A stretch of DNA of 64,000 nucleotides from Cytophagales bacterium (GCA_024742395.1 JANSYO010000017.1:1-64000); one strand, 5' to 3'. Positions 17,751 through 27,553 are shown, numbered from the stretch's first letter. Numbers and translations are program-made. The notes: generated by a model from the sequence alone, not told the origin.

Positions 17751-18935
17751 TCATCCGCTAATCCTCACTACCTTACCGTTGGCTTCACGAAGATCGCTTC
17801 GCTCTATTAGAGCTATGATGTCGCCGTTTGGTAATTGCTTGATCGTCCTAACTCTTCCTTCGATTGCCAGTCCAAAAGTTTCGTCAGAATCTCTATTGTA
17901 CTTCATAAGTCTTCTGTACGCTAAAGAACCTATCAGGAATTGATCATTCCATTCTGCAATAGTACTTCCACTAACTTTCAGCAGGCAGGCAGGAGCTATG
18001 GCCTGGCCTCCGTCATAAGTAGGAACCGTCCAGTAAAATTCGGGAAAAACCGTGAATTGAGCGGCCGAATCTTCCGTAATCATGGAAACCCAGGCACCAT
18101 CATAATTTATTCCGTTTGAAAAGAGAGGCCAGCCATAGTTTTTACCTTTTTCAATAATATTGAATTCATCACCACCTTTAGGGCCATGCTCCAATCCGAA
18201 AAGAGTGTGCGTTGATTTTTCAAAAAACAAACCTTGAACATCTCTATGACCATAACTCCAGATACTGCCAGGCTCTGAAAAGCCTTCAAATATTGGATTG
18301 TCATCTGGAATACCTCCATCTTCCATTAAGCGATGAATTTTTCCAGCATCGTCATTCAGGTCTTGAGCATAAAGCACCGGTGAGGTACTGGTAGAGAAAT
18401 CTGAATTCCCAATATTGAGAAAGAAATGACTGTCATCTTCCCATTCTATCCTCATTCCATTGCCTGAGTAGTTGTCCCGCCGGGTAGAGAATAAGTTTTG
18501 AAATTCGGTAACCTCATTATTCCTGACCTTTAACCTTGAAACTTTTGCACGGCCATCCGCGGCATCAAGGTAAGAGATATACAGCCAGGAATTTGTTGCA
18601 TAATTGGGATGAAGACTTATATCCATAAGCCCCCCATGCATGATGGCGGGTAGTCCCGGAGTACCAAATGTCACTACTTCTGGCATTCCGCTAATTTCAG
18701 TTAAAGCTCCTTCTTTGAAATAAAACATTTTACCCACCCTATCGGTAATGAAATATTCTTCCTCTCCTAAAATGGCTATTCCATAAGGTATGACAAAGCC
18801 ATCCGCGATGGTCTCTACAGTGTAGGAATCGTTGCTGATTGCAAAAGGTGAATCGGGTACTTCTATGATATTGCTCTGGCAAGCAAATAAATAAACAGCG
18901 GCCAGTAGTACGCTTGTTATTTTTAAAGATTTCAA
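17751..18935 (-). CDS. PQQ-dependent sugar (aldose) dehydrogenase-like lipoprotein
   Basis: 394 residues with a lipoprotein signal (cysteine in YLFACQS). It has the six-bladed propeller of the soluble glucose dehydrogenase/Yli family: FVIPYGIAILGEEEYFITD, 'GLMDISLHPNY', 'NGMRIEWEDDSHFFLNIG', 'YGHRDVQGLFFE' and LEHGPKGGDEFNIIEKGKNYGWP. The HGPKGGDE block and the NYGWP motif are hallmarks of the family. It oxidises aldoses in the periplasm if PQQ is available; no PQQ biosynthesis gene is in this window. The 266-base gap downstream to 17485 and the 299-base gap upstream hold nothing I recognise. Confidence 0.85.
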   Translation of the reverse strand: MKSLKITSVLLAAVYLFACQSNIIEVPDSPFAISNDSYTVETIADGFVIPYGIAILGEEEYFITDRVGKMFYFKEGALTEISGMPEVVTFGTPGLPAIMHGGLMDISLHPNYATNSWLYISYLDAADGRAKVSRLKVRNNEVTEFQNLFSTRRDNYSGNGMRIEWEDDSHFFLNIGNSDFSTSTSPVLYAQDLNDDAGKIHRLMEDGGIPDDNPIFEGFSEPGSIWSYGHRDVQGLFFEKSTHTLFGLEHGPKGGDEFNIIEKGKNYGWPLFSNGINYDGAWVSMITEDSAAQFTVFPEFYWTVPTYDGGQAIAPACLLKVSGSTIAEWNDQFLIGSLAYRRLMKYNRDSDETFGLAIEGRVRTIKQLPNGDIIALIERSDLREANGKVVRISG

Positions 18936-19234
18936 GGCTAAATTCGATTTAATAATAGAGGCTATAATTGCTTTTTCTTCGCTTTCTTATGAGAAGTTTA
19001 CGCAGAATCTACTGACGTAAACCTATCTCAGGCACTTTTTCAAATTTAAAGCTATCTGATTTAAGGTCAATGTTTTTTCAGTCCAGATTGTTAAATGACA
19101 GGTAATTTCTCTCCTATTTTAACAAGTTCTACATCTAAAACTGCTATGAGAAAATGCCGGACATTTTATGCATAGGCCATATAGTTTATTATTTTCCTTT
19201 TTAAATAGTAAATTGAAGGAAAGAATTGCATCCC

Positions 19235-19579
19235 ATGAAAAAACTAATTAAACCAGCAAGTCTTGTCTTTTTCCTTTTAATGACTCTTGTCTTTTTTATG
19301 GTCGGTATTTATGCTGCCGGTATTTTAGGAGCCGGCAAAGGTCAAATGCTTGCCGGGGGTGCCATCGTTTTTATGTGGGGCGTTTCTTTTGCCATAATCG
19401 CTTTCACTTCTTCTCTTTTTATGACTTATGCTTTAGAGTCAGCTACAATCGTGAAGATGAATTGGTTTTTAGTCCTAAGCCTTCTACTGCTTAGTGCAAT
19501 TACATATTTTCGGTATCAACAGCGTGAGCAAGCCAAAATGAAAGAAAACCCGCAAAAAGCTGTTTCAAAGCCAAGATAA
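19235..19579 (+). CDS. Small three-helix membrane protein, function unknown
   Basis: 114 residues from the ATG at 19235, with a GGAAAGAA ribosome site upstream. The open frame reaches a TTG three codons earlier, which is less likely. Hydrophobic stretches: LVFFLLMTLVFFMVGIYAAG, GGAIVFMWGVSFAIIAFTSS and FLVLSLLLLSAITYF, then a basic tail (QQREQAKMKENPQKA). No motif to assign a function. Confidence 0.6.
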   Translation: MKKLIKPASLVFFLLMTLVFFMVGIYAAGILGAGKGQMLAGGAIVFMWGVSFAIIAFTSSLFMTYALESATIVKMNWFLVLSLLLLSAITYFRYQQREQAKMKENPQKAVSKPR

Positions 19580-19647
19580 AGCGAGTATTTCTGCCGCTCC
19601 CGACAAAAGTTTGCTCAGTATGGATTAAAAAGATGCAATTAAGTTTT

Positions 19648-21648
19648 TCACTGACCCAAAGTTTCTAAGACTGCACCTGTCTCTATTTCAACCATTGAGC
19701 CTGTCTGAAAATCAAGCTTATTGAGTTGAACTTTATAGCCGGCATCTAATTTCATAGCATTATTTATAATGACATTTTCGCAAACACCAGGTATTAATTG
19801 ACGTTCCCAGTTTGACCTGTCAAAAAAATCGGTTGATGCACCATTGGCTGTTACTGATTTGTAAGAATCACATTGGGGTGCAATTTTTCTATTAAGCTCT
19901 AATCGGCGGTTACATCCAGAAACGCCGTCTACCTGAAAATAATACCTATCTGTCATATTCACATTTGGTTTGGGCGTCCAGAAATAGACAAGCGGAAAAG
20001 AAACAGGATGCTCCTCAAAGCTGGCTATTGAGCTACCGGAATTTAATGTTTTCGTTGTAAAGAGGCTATCAGGCATGCTTATGTTAAATCCTCGGGTTCT
20101 TACTGGAAAATAGTTTTTAATTCCTTCTGAGGCTAGTCCTATCACATCCTCGTAAATGAGACCGGAGTTTGTGGCATCATCGTATTCTACGTTATGGTTT
20201 CTGTCATAGATAATACCTTCATTAGCAAAATTGCCAGCAGTATTGACCACCGGCTTATCCAGGGCAATTAGTCCACAATTCCTATTCAATAATTCTCCTC
20301 CATTAAACTTTAAACTGGCTCCTGCATTTCTCAGGTCAATGATCCCGAAATTTGAAGTAGTAGAAAGCGGCTCTTGCTGCCAGGACACACTGTCTGTACT
20401 GGAAATTGTTATTTTGCCATTGTTTAAGAATTCTCCTTCTATTTTGGCTGCAGGCCAATGAGTATTGTAGTTTTTATTGAATGCTCCCACAATGTTAATT
20501 TGCCCGGAATTGGAGTTTTCAAAATAGCCTGTTTCGGCTATGGTTATACTACTGCTTTTTGCATCGGCAATAGATACTATTCCATCGTTAATAAAAGTAC
20601 TGCTGATTCCGAAACCGGATGAAAAGTGATTTAAATGAAGTGTAATATTTCCATAGTTGTGAAAAGATGCCGATACTGAAATTTTATAACCTGTGCTGGC
20701 AATTGCAGGGCAACTGTCATCGGTCTCAATTCTTCCTCCTATCTCATTGACAAATAAAGACGCATTAAAAGTAGCGATGCTTCTGAGTCTGGTAGGACAG
20801 AGTTTTATTAGTCCAAAATTCTGAAAATAGGAGCCTTGTTCAAAAATTCGGAATTGGTCTTCCTCCTGACCCTTACAGAGTATAGTACCTGAATTGCCAA
20901 AATTACCTCTGCTGTCTATAACAGAATTGACATTGATAATTCCTGAAGAATAATTATTGAAGAAAGCCGCGTCTTCTGCAAAGTTTTTAATGGCACTATT
21001 GGCGGCATTTCTCAGATAAAGAGACCCGTAATTGTCAAAATTAGCCTCAGTATAATTGAATATACTCTCACTAATGCCTGAGCCTCCAATATCAATCCCC
21101 CCTTCATTTAAAACCCGGGCATTGTTATGAATCCCTCTGTTACACTGCTTATTCCTGATTATCAAAGCTCCGTTATTTTTAATATGCAACAGTCCAGAAT
21201 TGACAACCCCGTTTTGTCCGGAGCCACCATCTACATCGATCTGCCCTCCCGACTCGATAACGAGCCTACTGCTTTCATCAATAGCCATGACACTTTGAGA
21301 GTTTATTATGTAATACTCTCCTGAAACATACAAGGAACTACTCACCAATGTAAGGGCATAAAACGGATTTGTATTGCGGGAACCGTTGGTTTGAAAAAGT
21401 GCAGTGCTGCTAATATGTAAAGCCCCGTCTACAATCCTTAAAGAATTCACACTATGCAAAGAAGACATGCTAACAGAATCTGCGATAATTACTACATCCT
21501 GCATGGTGGTTGGCTTTTGACCCGTATTCCAGTTTAGTGGATCTTCCCAAGTTATACCATCACCATTGCCTGTCCATGTGACGGTAACTGCTGAGGCAAT
21601 CGGAAGACCCGATAAATAAAAACACATTAAGCAGATTACTTTTTTCAT
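19648..21648 (-). CDS. Exported beta-helix-like surface protein (paralogue of the 49.9-kb gene)
   Basis: 666 residues from the ATG at 21648, which begins the signal peptide MKKVICLMCFYLSGLPIASA. After the signal, WTGNGDGITWEDPLNWNTG resembles an autotransporter/adhesin start domain. The body is rich in N-x-G-x-(I/L)-x-(I/L) units ('FNNYSSGIINVNSV', 'LLHIKNNGALIIRN') that suggest a parallel beta-helix. The C-terminus (DFFDRSNWERQLIPGVCENV, later METGAVLE-like ETGAVLETLGQ) matches the end of the 1021-residue protein at 49.9 kb. It is followed upstream by a lipoprotein gene and a divergent two-component operon. Likely cell-surface. Confidence 0.75.
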   Translation of the reverse strand: MKKVICLMCFYLSGLPIASAVTVTWTGNGDGITWEDPLNWNTGQKPTTMQDVVIIADSVSMSSLHSVNSLRIVDGALHISSTALFQTNGSRNTNPFYALTLVSSSLYVSGEYYIINSQSVMAIDESSRLVIESGGQIDVDGGSGQNGVVNSGLLHIKNNGALIIRNKQCNRGIHNNARVLNEGGIDIGGSGISESIFNYTEANFDNYGSLYLRNAANSAIKNFAEDAAFFNNYSSGIINVNSVIDSRGNFGNSGTILCKGQEEDQFRIFEQGSYFQNFGLIKLCPTRLRSIATFNASLFVNEIGGRIETDDSCPAIASTGYKISVSASFHNYGNITLHLNHFSSGFGISSTFINDGIVSIADAKSSSITIAETGYFENSNSGQINIVGAFNKNYNTHWPAAKIEGEFLNNGKITISSTDSVSWQQEPLSTTSNFGIIDLRNAGASLKFNGGELLNRNCGLIALDKPVVNTAGNFANEGIIYDRNHNVEYDDATNSGLIYEDVIGLASEGIKNYFPVRTRGFNISMPDSLFTTKTLNSGSSIASFEEHPVSFPLVYFWTPKPNVNMTDRYYFQVDGVSGCNRRLELNRKIAPQCDSYKSVTANGASTDFFDRSNWERQLIPGVCENVIINNAMKLDAGYKVQLNKLDFQTGSMVEIETGAVLETLGQ

Positions 21649-21722
21649 TCTTAAATATGAAGGGATATGTAGCAAAAGGCTGCTAAGCCCCTTCTTGCTT
21701 ATAAGAACTGAACTATTAATCA

Positions 21723-22172
21723 TTAATTGGATCGTGAAGCGTATATAATAAGGACACTTGAAGGATCAGAGTCATTGAATTTGACCCTTAGCTCACCGTT
21801 TGAGAAACCGATTGAATTGCCATCAGCATCCTGTCCGCCGATTTCACCAGAACTATTTTTTGACAGCGAAATGGAAGGCACCGTACTCGTAGATTTTTTG
21901 TCGAGACCAAAATCAGAGGCCGTTTGTATAAAGGTGAAAAGGACACTAATTTCCGTTTCTGAAAGTTTAGAAACCGAGAGGGTACCGGTGGCTGTTATGC
22001 CATTGACAGTGGCAGGCAATGTCACTTTGGTAGTTCCTGCCAAATAATAGTCAACCGTGTATTCACCCATAATTTGCTCAGCCAGTGGCGGCTCAGGGTC
22101 AGTTTTCTCACAGGAAGATATAAAGATGATCAAAAAGAGAAAGAGCAGGAAAGGTAATTGAAGATTTTTCAT
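21723..22172 (-). CDS. Small lipoprotein, function unknown
   Basis: 149 residues with a lipoprotein signal (LIIFISSC, cysteine about residue 21). The mature part has EQIMGEYTVDYYLAG and TLSVSKLSETEISVLFTF, a small beta-rich domain of the kind found in Bacteroidota lipocalin-like or META-like lipoproteins; I cannot assign a family with confidence. It lies 74 bases upstream of the surface-protein gene, on the same strand, and is divergent from the response regulator at 22345. Confidence 0.65.
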   Translation of the reverse strand: MKNLQLPFLLFLFLIIFISSCEKTDPEPPLAEQIMGEYTVDYYLAGTTKVTLPATVNGITATGTLSVSKLSETEISVLFTFIQTASDFGLDKKSTSTVPSISLSKNSSGEIGGQDADGNSIGFSNGELRVKFNDSDPSSVLIIYASRSN

Positions 22173-22313
22173 GACTGCATGTTTTACAAATGAATTGAAA
22201 GCTCAATTTCGCCTTTACGCAGACGCCACACCATCCTGTAATCAGGTAATTTTAAGTCATATACTCTATTAAATGATCTGCTTATCAATTGGATTTCATC
22301 CGGCCAATCGTTT

Positions 22314-22344
22314 AATTGAAGTCTGAATAATTGAGTCTTCAATT
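22314..22344 (+). repeat. Inverted repeat abutting the GTG start of the response regulator
   Basis: AATTGAAG (22314-22321) and CTTCAATT (22337-22344) are perfect inverted repeats around a 15-base loop, ending directly at the GTG at 22345. The place where a ribosome site should be is inside the structure. It could be an operator for autoregulation or a hairpin that limits translation. Confidence 0.35.
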
Positions 22345-22989
22345 GTGATAAAAATTGCTATAGTAGATGACCATGAAATTTTTCTCAAAGGCCTTGAAAA
22401 GCTATTGAGAACAGAAAAGGACATAAAAATTATGGCTACTTATTCTGACGGACAATCCCTTCTTCGGGCTCTGCCAGCCTTAAGTTTAGATATTTTACTC
22501 CTGGATGTCCAGTTGCCAGATATAGAAGCAGAAGATTTACTCAAACAAATAAGGCATCTCAAGCCACAGCTTCCTATTCTCTATCTAACCATGATTAGAG
22601 GAAGCAGAACCATGAAAAAACTCAAAAAACATGCTATTCAAGGCTATATTCTTAAAGATGCGGCTATAGAAGAACTGCAAGCGGGCATTCGTTCTGTGGC
22701 TGATGGTATTCCCTATTACAGTCAGGATATCAGTCTTGAAGATGTAAATCAAGAGACCAATACTGTTACCACACCTTCCAATAAATTACTAAGCCTTTTG
22801 TCTCCAAGAGAGTTTGAGATACTAAAGCTGGTATGTCTGGAGTACAGCTCAGCCGAAATAGGTGAAAAGCTCTTTTTAAGTACCGGAACGGTGGATACAC
22901 ACCGACGAAATATACTGGTGAAGATTGGTGCCAGCAATACAGTAGGTATGGTGAAGTTTGCCTTGCAAAACGGAATTCTGGATGAATAA
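22345..22989 (+). CDS. NarL-type response regulator with GTG start
   Basis: 214 residues. Receiver: D8/D9 pocket, phospho-acceptor D54 in ILLLDVQLPDIE, K in GYILKDAAI. LuxR-type HTH: SPREFEILKLVCLEYSSAEI, then TVDTHRRNILVKIGASN. The start is a GTG because no ATG occurs in frame upstream and the receiver begins at once with KIAIVDDHE. The next gene, its probable kinase, begins inside this one (ATGAATAA overlap of 8 bases), so the two are translationally coupled. An inverted repeat abuts the start codon. Confidence 0.9.
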   Translation: MIKIAIVDDHEIFLKGLEKLLRTEKDIKIMATYSDGQSLLRALPALSLDILLLDVQLPDIEAEDLLKQIRHLKPQLPILYLTMIRGSRTMKKLKKHAIQGYILKDAAIEELQAGIRSVADGIPYYSQDISLEDVNQETNTVTTPSNKLLSLLSPREFEILKLVCLEYSSAEIGEKLFLSTGTVDTHRRNILVKIGASNTVGMVKFALQNGILDE

Positions 22990-24772
22990 GCTAAGTACTC
23001 TCCTCCTCTTTCTGTTGTTCAGTCATTTTTCAAGTGGCCAAAAAGCTGATGTAACCTGGGATACTTACATCAAGAATCTTCCTATCTACAATTCTTCCAA
23101 TCTTGATTCTCTTCCGCATTGGAGCCAAAAATTGAGGAGCTCAGGCAATCAAAGAGCCATAGCCTTTGCCGAAAGAGTAGATGGATTTTACTTTGATTAT
23201 CTGGGAGAAAAAAGTAAATCATTAGAAAGCTTTTTGACGTTTGCAAAAGCTGTTCAGGCCTTAAACAGCCCGAACGATGAACTCATTGCTATCTCTGATC
23301 TGGCCTATGTTTATCTGACTACAAACCGACATTCTGAAGCCAAAAAGGTGATTCTTTCTTTTCTTTCAAAGTCTCCGATCGATGAATTGGAGCAGAAGAG
23401 TCTGGCGGTGATCTATAATAATCTGGGGCAATGCTACCGACAAGAGAATAAAATTGACTCCGCCTTAATTTCCTATAACAAATCACTTGATATCAAAAAT
23501 GCTCTTGGAGATTCTACGGGAATTGCCAATGTGAAAATTAACCTCACTTCTTTATACATTCAGCAAGGTAATTATCAGCAGGCCCTTATATTCAGTAAGG
23601 AGAACATCGCATATTTTACTGACAAGATTCAATCTGACTTATGGTATAATGTGGTAAACAAAGCCGGTGCCCTAAATGGCTTGGGGCGTAAATCAGAAGC
23701 AAAAACTGAACTTCTCAATGCATTGAAACTGGCTAATCAACTGAATTCAAAATCTCTGATTCAGCAATCTCATGAACAGCTGGCCGCTATCTATAATGAG
23801 CTTGGTGAGTACCAAGAGGCGTACAAGGAAATTATCCTGAGCAATCAGTTAAAAAGTGAAATTCTAAATGAGCAAACCAGTAACCGCATAGCCGAGCTTC
23901 AGGAAGCCTACAATGCCGAAGAAAGGGAAAAAGAAAACCAATTGCTTTCTGCCCGACTACAAAGTCAGAAAAACAGACAATTGGCGTTATTGATTGGTAT
24001 TATTGCTTTTGCCAGTCTGGCTGCTATCGTTGGCTTCTCCTACCATAAAAACAAAAAGAAAAACAGCCTGATTCAGGCACAGAATAAAAAACTAACGCAG
24101 CTTAATGCGGAGAAAAACCATCTGCTTTCAGTAGTCTCTCATGACCTTAGCAGCCCCTTTTCCGCAATTAAATTATGGGTACAAAACCTTTCCAAAAATG
24201 ATAAAGGAAGTTTACAGGAGGTAGAGGAAATGGTTAGTAAAACAGCCGATTTTGGTTTAAATGCTATTCGAGCCTTGCTCACTTTTGATAAGCAGGAAGC
24301 ACATGAAGTCCATTTAGAAAATACAGACTTGGCTAAACTCACAGCCTCCTTAATCAAACGATTTGAACCTTTGGCTAAAGCGAAGGGTATCAATTTAAAA
24401 GCTCAGATTGAACAAGACCGGGAGCATATTTTGACAGATAAAAAAATGCTGTTCAGGGCCTTGGAGAATCTACTCTCTAACGCCATTAAATATTCAGAGG
24501 ATAAAACCGAAGTATGGTATCGTACTTATGAAAAAGACGGGTATGTGCATTTTGAGATAAGAGATGAAGGGAAAGGTATATCAGAAGTAAGGCAGAAATA
24601 TCTCTTCGAGAAATACAGCACAGCTGGAAACCAACCTACAGGGGGTGAGCAGAGTCACGGCTTAGGTCTTTACATTGTAAAACGAATAGCTGAAGAACTC
24701 GGAGCAAAACTAATGGTTCAAAGTGAAGAAGGGAAAGGCAGTTGCTTCACTTTCTCACTAAAAGCAGATTAA
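22982..24772 (+). CDS. TPR sensor histidine kinase (HisKA type)
   Basis: 596 residues from the ATG at 22982, which overlaps the regulator stop; it opens a signal peptide (LSTLLLFLLFSHFSSGQ). An extracytoplasmic TPR region (residues about 60-290, e.g. NNLGQCYRQENKIDSALISY) leads to one membrane helix (about 334-354), a coiled coil, a HisKA box (LLSVVSHDLSSPFSAIKLWV, H387) and an HATPase domain (ALENLLSNAIKYSED, DEGKGIS, HGLGLYIVKRIAEEL). Kinase and NarL-type regulator in one operon; HisKA kinases usually pair with OmpR-type regulators, so the pairing is somewhat unusual. A likely target is the adjacent divergent lipoprotein/surface-protein operon. Confidence 0.85.
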   Translation: MNKLSTLLLFLLFSHFSSGQKADVTWDTYIKNLPIYNSSNLDSLPHWSQKLRSSGNQRAIAFAERVDGFYFDYLGEKSKSLESFLTFAKAVQALNSPNDELIAISDLAYVYLTTNRHSEAKKVILSFLSKSPIDELEQKSLAVIYNNLGQCYRQENKIDSALISYNKSLDIKNALGDSTGIANVKINLTSLYIQQGNYQQALIFSKENIAYFTDKIQSDLWYNVVNKAGALNGLGRKSEAKTELLNALKLANQLNSKSLIQQSHEQLAAIYNELGEYQEAYKEIILSNQLKSEILNEQTSNRIAELQEAYNAEEREKENQLLSARLQSQKNRQLALLIGIIAFASLAAIVGFSYHKNKKKNSLIQAQNKKLTQLNAEKNHLLSVVSHDLSSPFSAIKLWVQNLSKNDKGSLQEVEEMVSKTADFGLNAIRALLTFDKQEAHEVHLENTDLAKLTASLIKRFEPLAKAKGINLKAQIEQDREHILTDKKMLFRALENLLSNAIKYSEDKTEVWYRTYEKDGYVHFEIRDEGKGISEVRQKYLFEKYSTAGNQPTGGEQSHGLGLYIVKRIAEELGAKLMVQSEEGKGSCFTFSLKAD

Positions 24773-24799
24773 GTAAAGATTTTTGAATGTGCTGGTCGC

Positions 24800-25165
24800 T
24801 TAACTTCCTCTTAAAATTTTCTCCATTTTTTTTCCTTTGGCAAGCTCATCAACAATTTTGTCAAGGTAACGTACTTTTTGAGTCAAAGGATTGTCTATTT
24901 CTTCCACCCGATAGCCGCAAATTACACCTTTTATCAAACCGGCGTTTGGGTTAAGATTTGCCATCTCAAAAAACTCCTCAAAAGTGACTTTTTTATCCAT
25001 AAGCTCTTGAAGTTGCTTCTCATCAAAAGAAGTTAACCATTCTATGACCTCATGCAGCTCGGCTTTGGTTCTGCCTTTTTTCTCCACCTTTGTTACGTAA
25101 TGAGGATAAACTGAGCCAAAAGTCATTTTCGATATTCTTTCATCATGATGAGCAGTACTTTTCAT
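24800..25165 (-). CDS. DUF2200 family protein
   Basis: 121 residues matching the DUF2200 pattern end to end: [59 protein letters not shown] and [20 protein letters not shown]. Cytoplasmic, no signal peptide. Function is unknown for the family. It is a single gene, convergent with the histidine kinase operon (27-base gap). Confidence 0.85.
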   Translation of the reverse strand: MKSTAHHDERISKMTFGSVYPHYVTKVEKKGRTKAELHEVIEWLTSFDEKQLQELMDKKVTFEEFFEMANLNPNAGLIKGVICGYRVEEIDNPLTQKVRYLDKIVDELAKGKKMEKILRGS

Positions 25166-25314
25166 TGTTTTTCAGATATGATTGATACCTTTAGTGTACC
25201 CTAAATTGCGGAAAAATGATCTAAATTAAAACTATTTAATGGTTTGACGTTTCGGATAGTACCGAGTCTTCTTCCTTAAGCAACTTCCATTTTGCCGTCT
25301 GTTCTGTGCCTTGT

Positions 25315-25347
25315 TAAAAAAATCAGAGGCAGGTATACCTGCCTCTG
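25315..25347 (-). terminator. Terminator built on a perfect 24-bp palindrome
   Basis: CAGAGGCAGGTA followed directly by its reverse complement TACCTGCCTCTG (25324-25347), then on the minus strand ATTTTTTT. It lies 10 bases beyond the stop of the exported protein gene at 25358. Confidence 0.8.
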
Positions 25348-25357
25348 CCCTTCATCC

Positions 25358-26212
25358 TTACCGGTGCTTGGGTTCCCATATAAGTCTGACAAACGAACTA
25401 AGTCGTTCATTGTAACGACTCACCGGTACTCCCGCTACTATACCTACCAAAAGATTATCGGCAATGCCCACACGCATTTGAGGTCGAATAGTCATACCGA
25501 AATCACCTGGTTTAATGACTTTGTTAAACTCAAGGCCTATAAAGTTTCTGGTACCTGAAATCATGTAATGAAAATTTGAGTTTATCTCGTAGCGAGCATG
25601 CCATTCTTTGGTTTTAAAATGTTGCTCTACCACAGGGCCTGTATAAATCAAAGAGTGTACATTCTGCCCCCAGCGTTTAGCCATAACCAAAAACGGATTA
25701 TACACATTACCCTTTATAAGTGGCCGGCCAAAATGTTCAAACTCGGTAAATTCCAGCTCATTAATATACCCTATGGCCATAGAAGTAGCCCAGGCTTCAT
25801 TCACTAAAAAAGACCATTGAGCGGCCATTTTTAAACCATTGAGGTGATCAGAAGGAATGGCACCTTTTTCTGAACCATTAATACCGGAATAAAAAGTAAA
25901 GGGTAACTCTATTTCTAAACCCAGACGATTTACCGGAGCCCATTCGTACTCTATCAAGACTTCATAAGAGTCAAATTTCAGATTATCAGTAAGCCCAAAC
26001 CCCAAATTCCATTCCTTTTCTCCTTTTCGGGCACCTAAATCTCTGATTAGGTCAATGTAAAGAGGCTCAGCATGTAAGACCTTATCCGGTTTTTTGAGAT
26101 TTTCCACCTGCTCTATATAAAGACTGTCCTTTTCAAAATTGGTGATTTGAGCAATGGAATACGAGGACGTTAATAATAGAAGAAAAAGTACAGTTATATT
26201 GTTGAATTTCAT
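25358..26212 (-). CDS. Exported beta-barrel-like protein containing an HAEPLYIDL motif
   Basis: 284 residues from the ATG at 26212, which starts the signal peptide (KFNNITVLFLLLLTSSYSIAQ); the longer frame adds 26 doubtful residues. The mature N-terminus has LHAEPLYIDLIRDLGARKGE, a strongly conserved block of a Bacteroidota family. The rest alternates amphipathic strands (SYEVLIEYEWAPVNRLGLEI, FIGLEFNKVIKPGDFGMTI), as expected for an outer-membrane barrel. The gene behind it on the same strand (26292-26678) is a small protein that I recall as a common neighbour, which suggests a joint function. Role unknown. Confidence 0.6.
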   Translation of the reverse strand: MKFNNITVLFLLLLTSSYSIAQITNFEKDSLYIEQVENLKKPDKVLHAEPLYIDLIRDLGARKGEKEWNLGFGLTDNLKFDSYEVLIEYEWAPVNRLGLEIELPFTFYSGINGSEKGAIPSDHLNGLKMAAQWSFLVNEAWATSMAIGYINELEFTEFEHFGRPLIKGNVYNPFLVMAKRWGQNVHSLIYTGPVVEQHFKTKEWHARYEINSNFHYMISGTRNFIGLEFNKVIKPGDFGMTIRPQMRVGIADNLLVGIVAGVPVSRYNERLSSFVRLIWEPKHR

Positions 26213-26291
26213 TTTTCGATTTGATTTAAGACATAACAGAATTGCCCTTCTACCGCGAGGGTGAAGGGTACACGAAGCATAAAAAATCAAA

Positions 26292-26678
26292 TCAGATTTT
26301 GGGCGGGGGACTCAATAGATAAAGAAAGCCCTCTCCGGGATAAGAATTTAAGTAAGAAAAAGTCTGCCCATTACCTTTAACAATCAACTCACTTTCAGCA
26401 CTTTGACCAAAATATTGATAAATTAAATCAATCTGAGCCTTGGCCTTTTTAATTTGGTTTTCTGAGTCATGATCATCGTATTCTTCAATAGCATTCTCAA
26501 AACCTAATACCTTCTCAATGATGATTTCAATGATACTTTCCTGATCATTTATTGATAAATCTTCAGGAATAGAATTAAGGTTTTGATCAGAGCTATCTAC
26601 ACTGATATTAAGCAAATAAAGTCCCATGAAGCCCCAGAGGACTTTACAAAATATACTATTTCTTAATCTTCGAATCAC
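26292..26678 (-). CDS. Small conserved Bacteroidota protein with one membrane segment
   Basis: 128 residues. Basic start, one hydrophobic segment (VLWGFMGLYLLNISVD, about residues 13-28), then PEDLSINDQESIIEIIIEKV, a conserved acidic helix, and a C-terminus ending in GFLYLLSPPPKI. It lies 79 bases upstream of, and on the same strand as, the exported protein at 25358. The conserved block suggests a real family, but I cannot assign a function. Confidence 0.6.
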   Translation of the reverse strand: MIRRLRNSIFCKVLWGFMGLYLLNISVDSSDQNLNSIPEDLSINDQESIIEIIIEKVLGFENAIEEYDDHDSENQIKKAKAQIDLIYQYFGQSAESELIVKGNGQTFSYLNSYPGEGFLYLLSPPPKI

Positions 26679-26824
26679 AGCCTATACTAACGATAACCTT
26701 TGAAGATTTGTATGTGAACTATTTCATTTTCTTTCTTATTTCATGCCCGCTTTTCTATTCGAGCTTTCAAGCCTACATCGGCGATTAGCTACATGCAGGA
26801 AACCGTTCATTCAGCCTCTGCTCT

Positions 26825-27553
26825 TTATTCCAGTCCTTTTTTCACAGGATTCCAGAATGGTTTAGTTTTTATTTCATTCGTTTCCCAGTTTAATTCTTTT
26901 CTGAAAAAGTTATTCAAAGAAACACAAAGTCTGCTATCACCTGCCAGATAAACCAGCTTTTTCCCAGCCATTTTGGGAGTCAATTCCTTGATACGTTCCA
27001 CTATTTCCTCATAAGGATTCTGCTGCAGTTGATAAAAATTAAAAGGCGATTTACCATCCACATCTTCAAAAAAGTCAGAAGAAGATTGACTGTAAACAAT
27101 ACCTGTAACCTGCTTATTATCCGAAAAGTGCCTATTGATCACATACAAATGCGACAAAGCCGACAAATCTCCGATCATCAGGTAGCTATCTGCCGTATCA
27201 TCTAATAAAAAATTACCCTTTTTCCATTTGAAATAAACGGTATCCCCTGTATTACAGTTGGCTACCCATTTCGATCCTATTCCATTGCTATGCGTAGCAA
27301 TAGCAAGGTCTATATAGCCTTCTGCCCTATTTATATCCCACACAGAATAACTTCTGACTTTGTCTTTAAGGGCGAGGTCCTCTCTACCGATCCCAATTCC
27401 CAAACGCAAAAAGTAGCCAGGAATAAAATCAGCATTGGCTATCTTATCATTGGCTAAGCGTATTTTATAGACAGATTCGCTAAGTTTTACTTTCTCAGAA
27501 ATTGTGGCCTCTTCCAGTACCACATTTTTCAAAATACTCTCTAAAATTCCCAT
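26825..27553 (-). CDS. Siderophore-interacting protein-like FAD/NAD(P) ferric reductase
   Basis: 242 residues from the ATG at 27553, which has a good AAGAGGA ribosome site; the longer frame uses a TTG. FAD-binding barrel: FIPGYFLRLGIG and KVRSYSVWDINRAEGYIDLA (the RxYS-type flavin motif). The C-terminal NAD(P) half shows SYLMIGDLSALSHLYVI, KLVYLAGDSRLCVSLNNFF and a conserved RKELNW. The family (SIP, ViuB-like) releases iron from ferric siderophores in the cytoplasm by reduction. No siderophore receptor is adjacent. Confidence 0.75.
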   Translation of the reverse strand: MGILESILKNVVLEEATISEKVKLSESVYKIRLANDKIANADFIPGYFLRLGIGIGREDLALKDKVRSYSVWDINRAEGYIDLAIATHSNGIGSKWVANCNTGDTVYFKWKKGNFLLDDTADSYLMIGDLSALSHLYVINRHFSDNKQVTGIVYSQSSSDFFEDVDGKSPFNFYQLQQNPYEEIVERIKELTPKMAGKKLVYLAGDSRLCVSLNNFFRKELNWETNEIKTKPFWNPVKKGLE

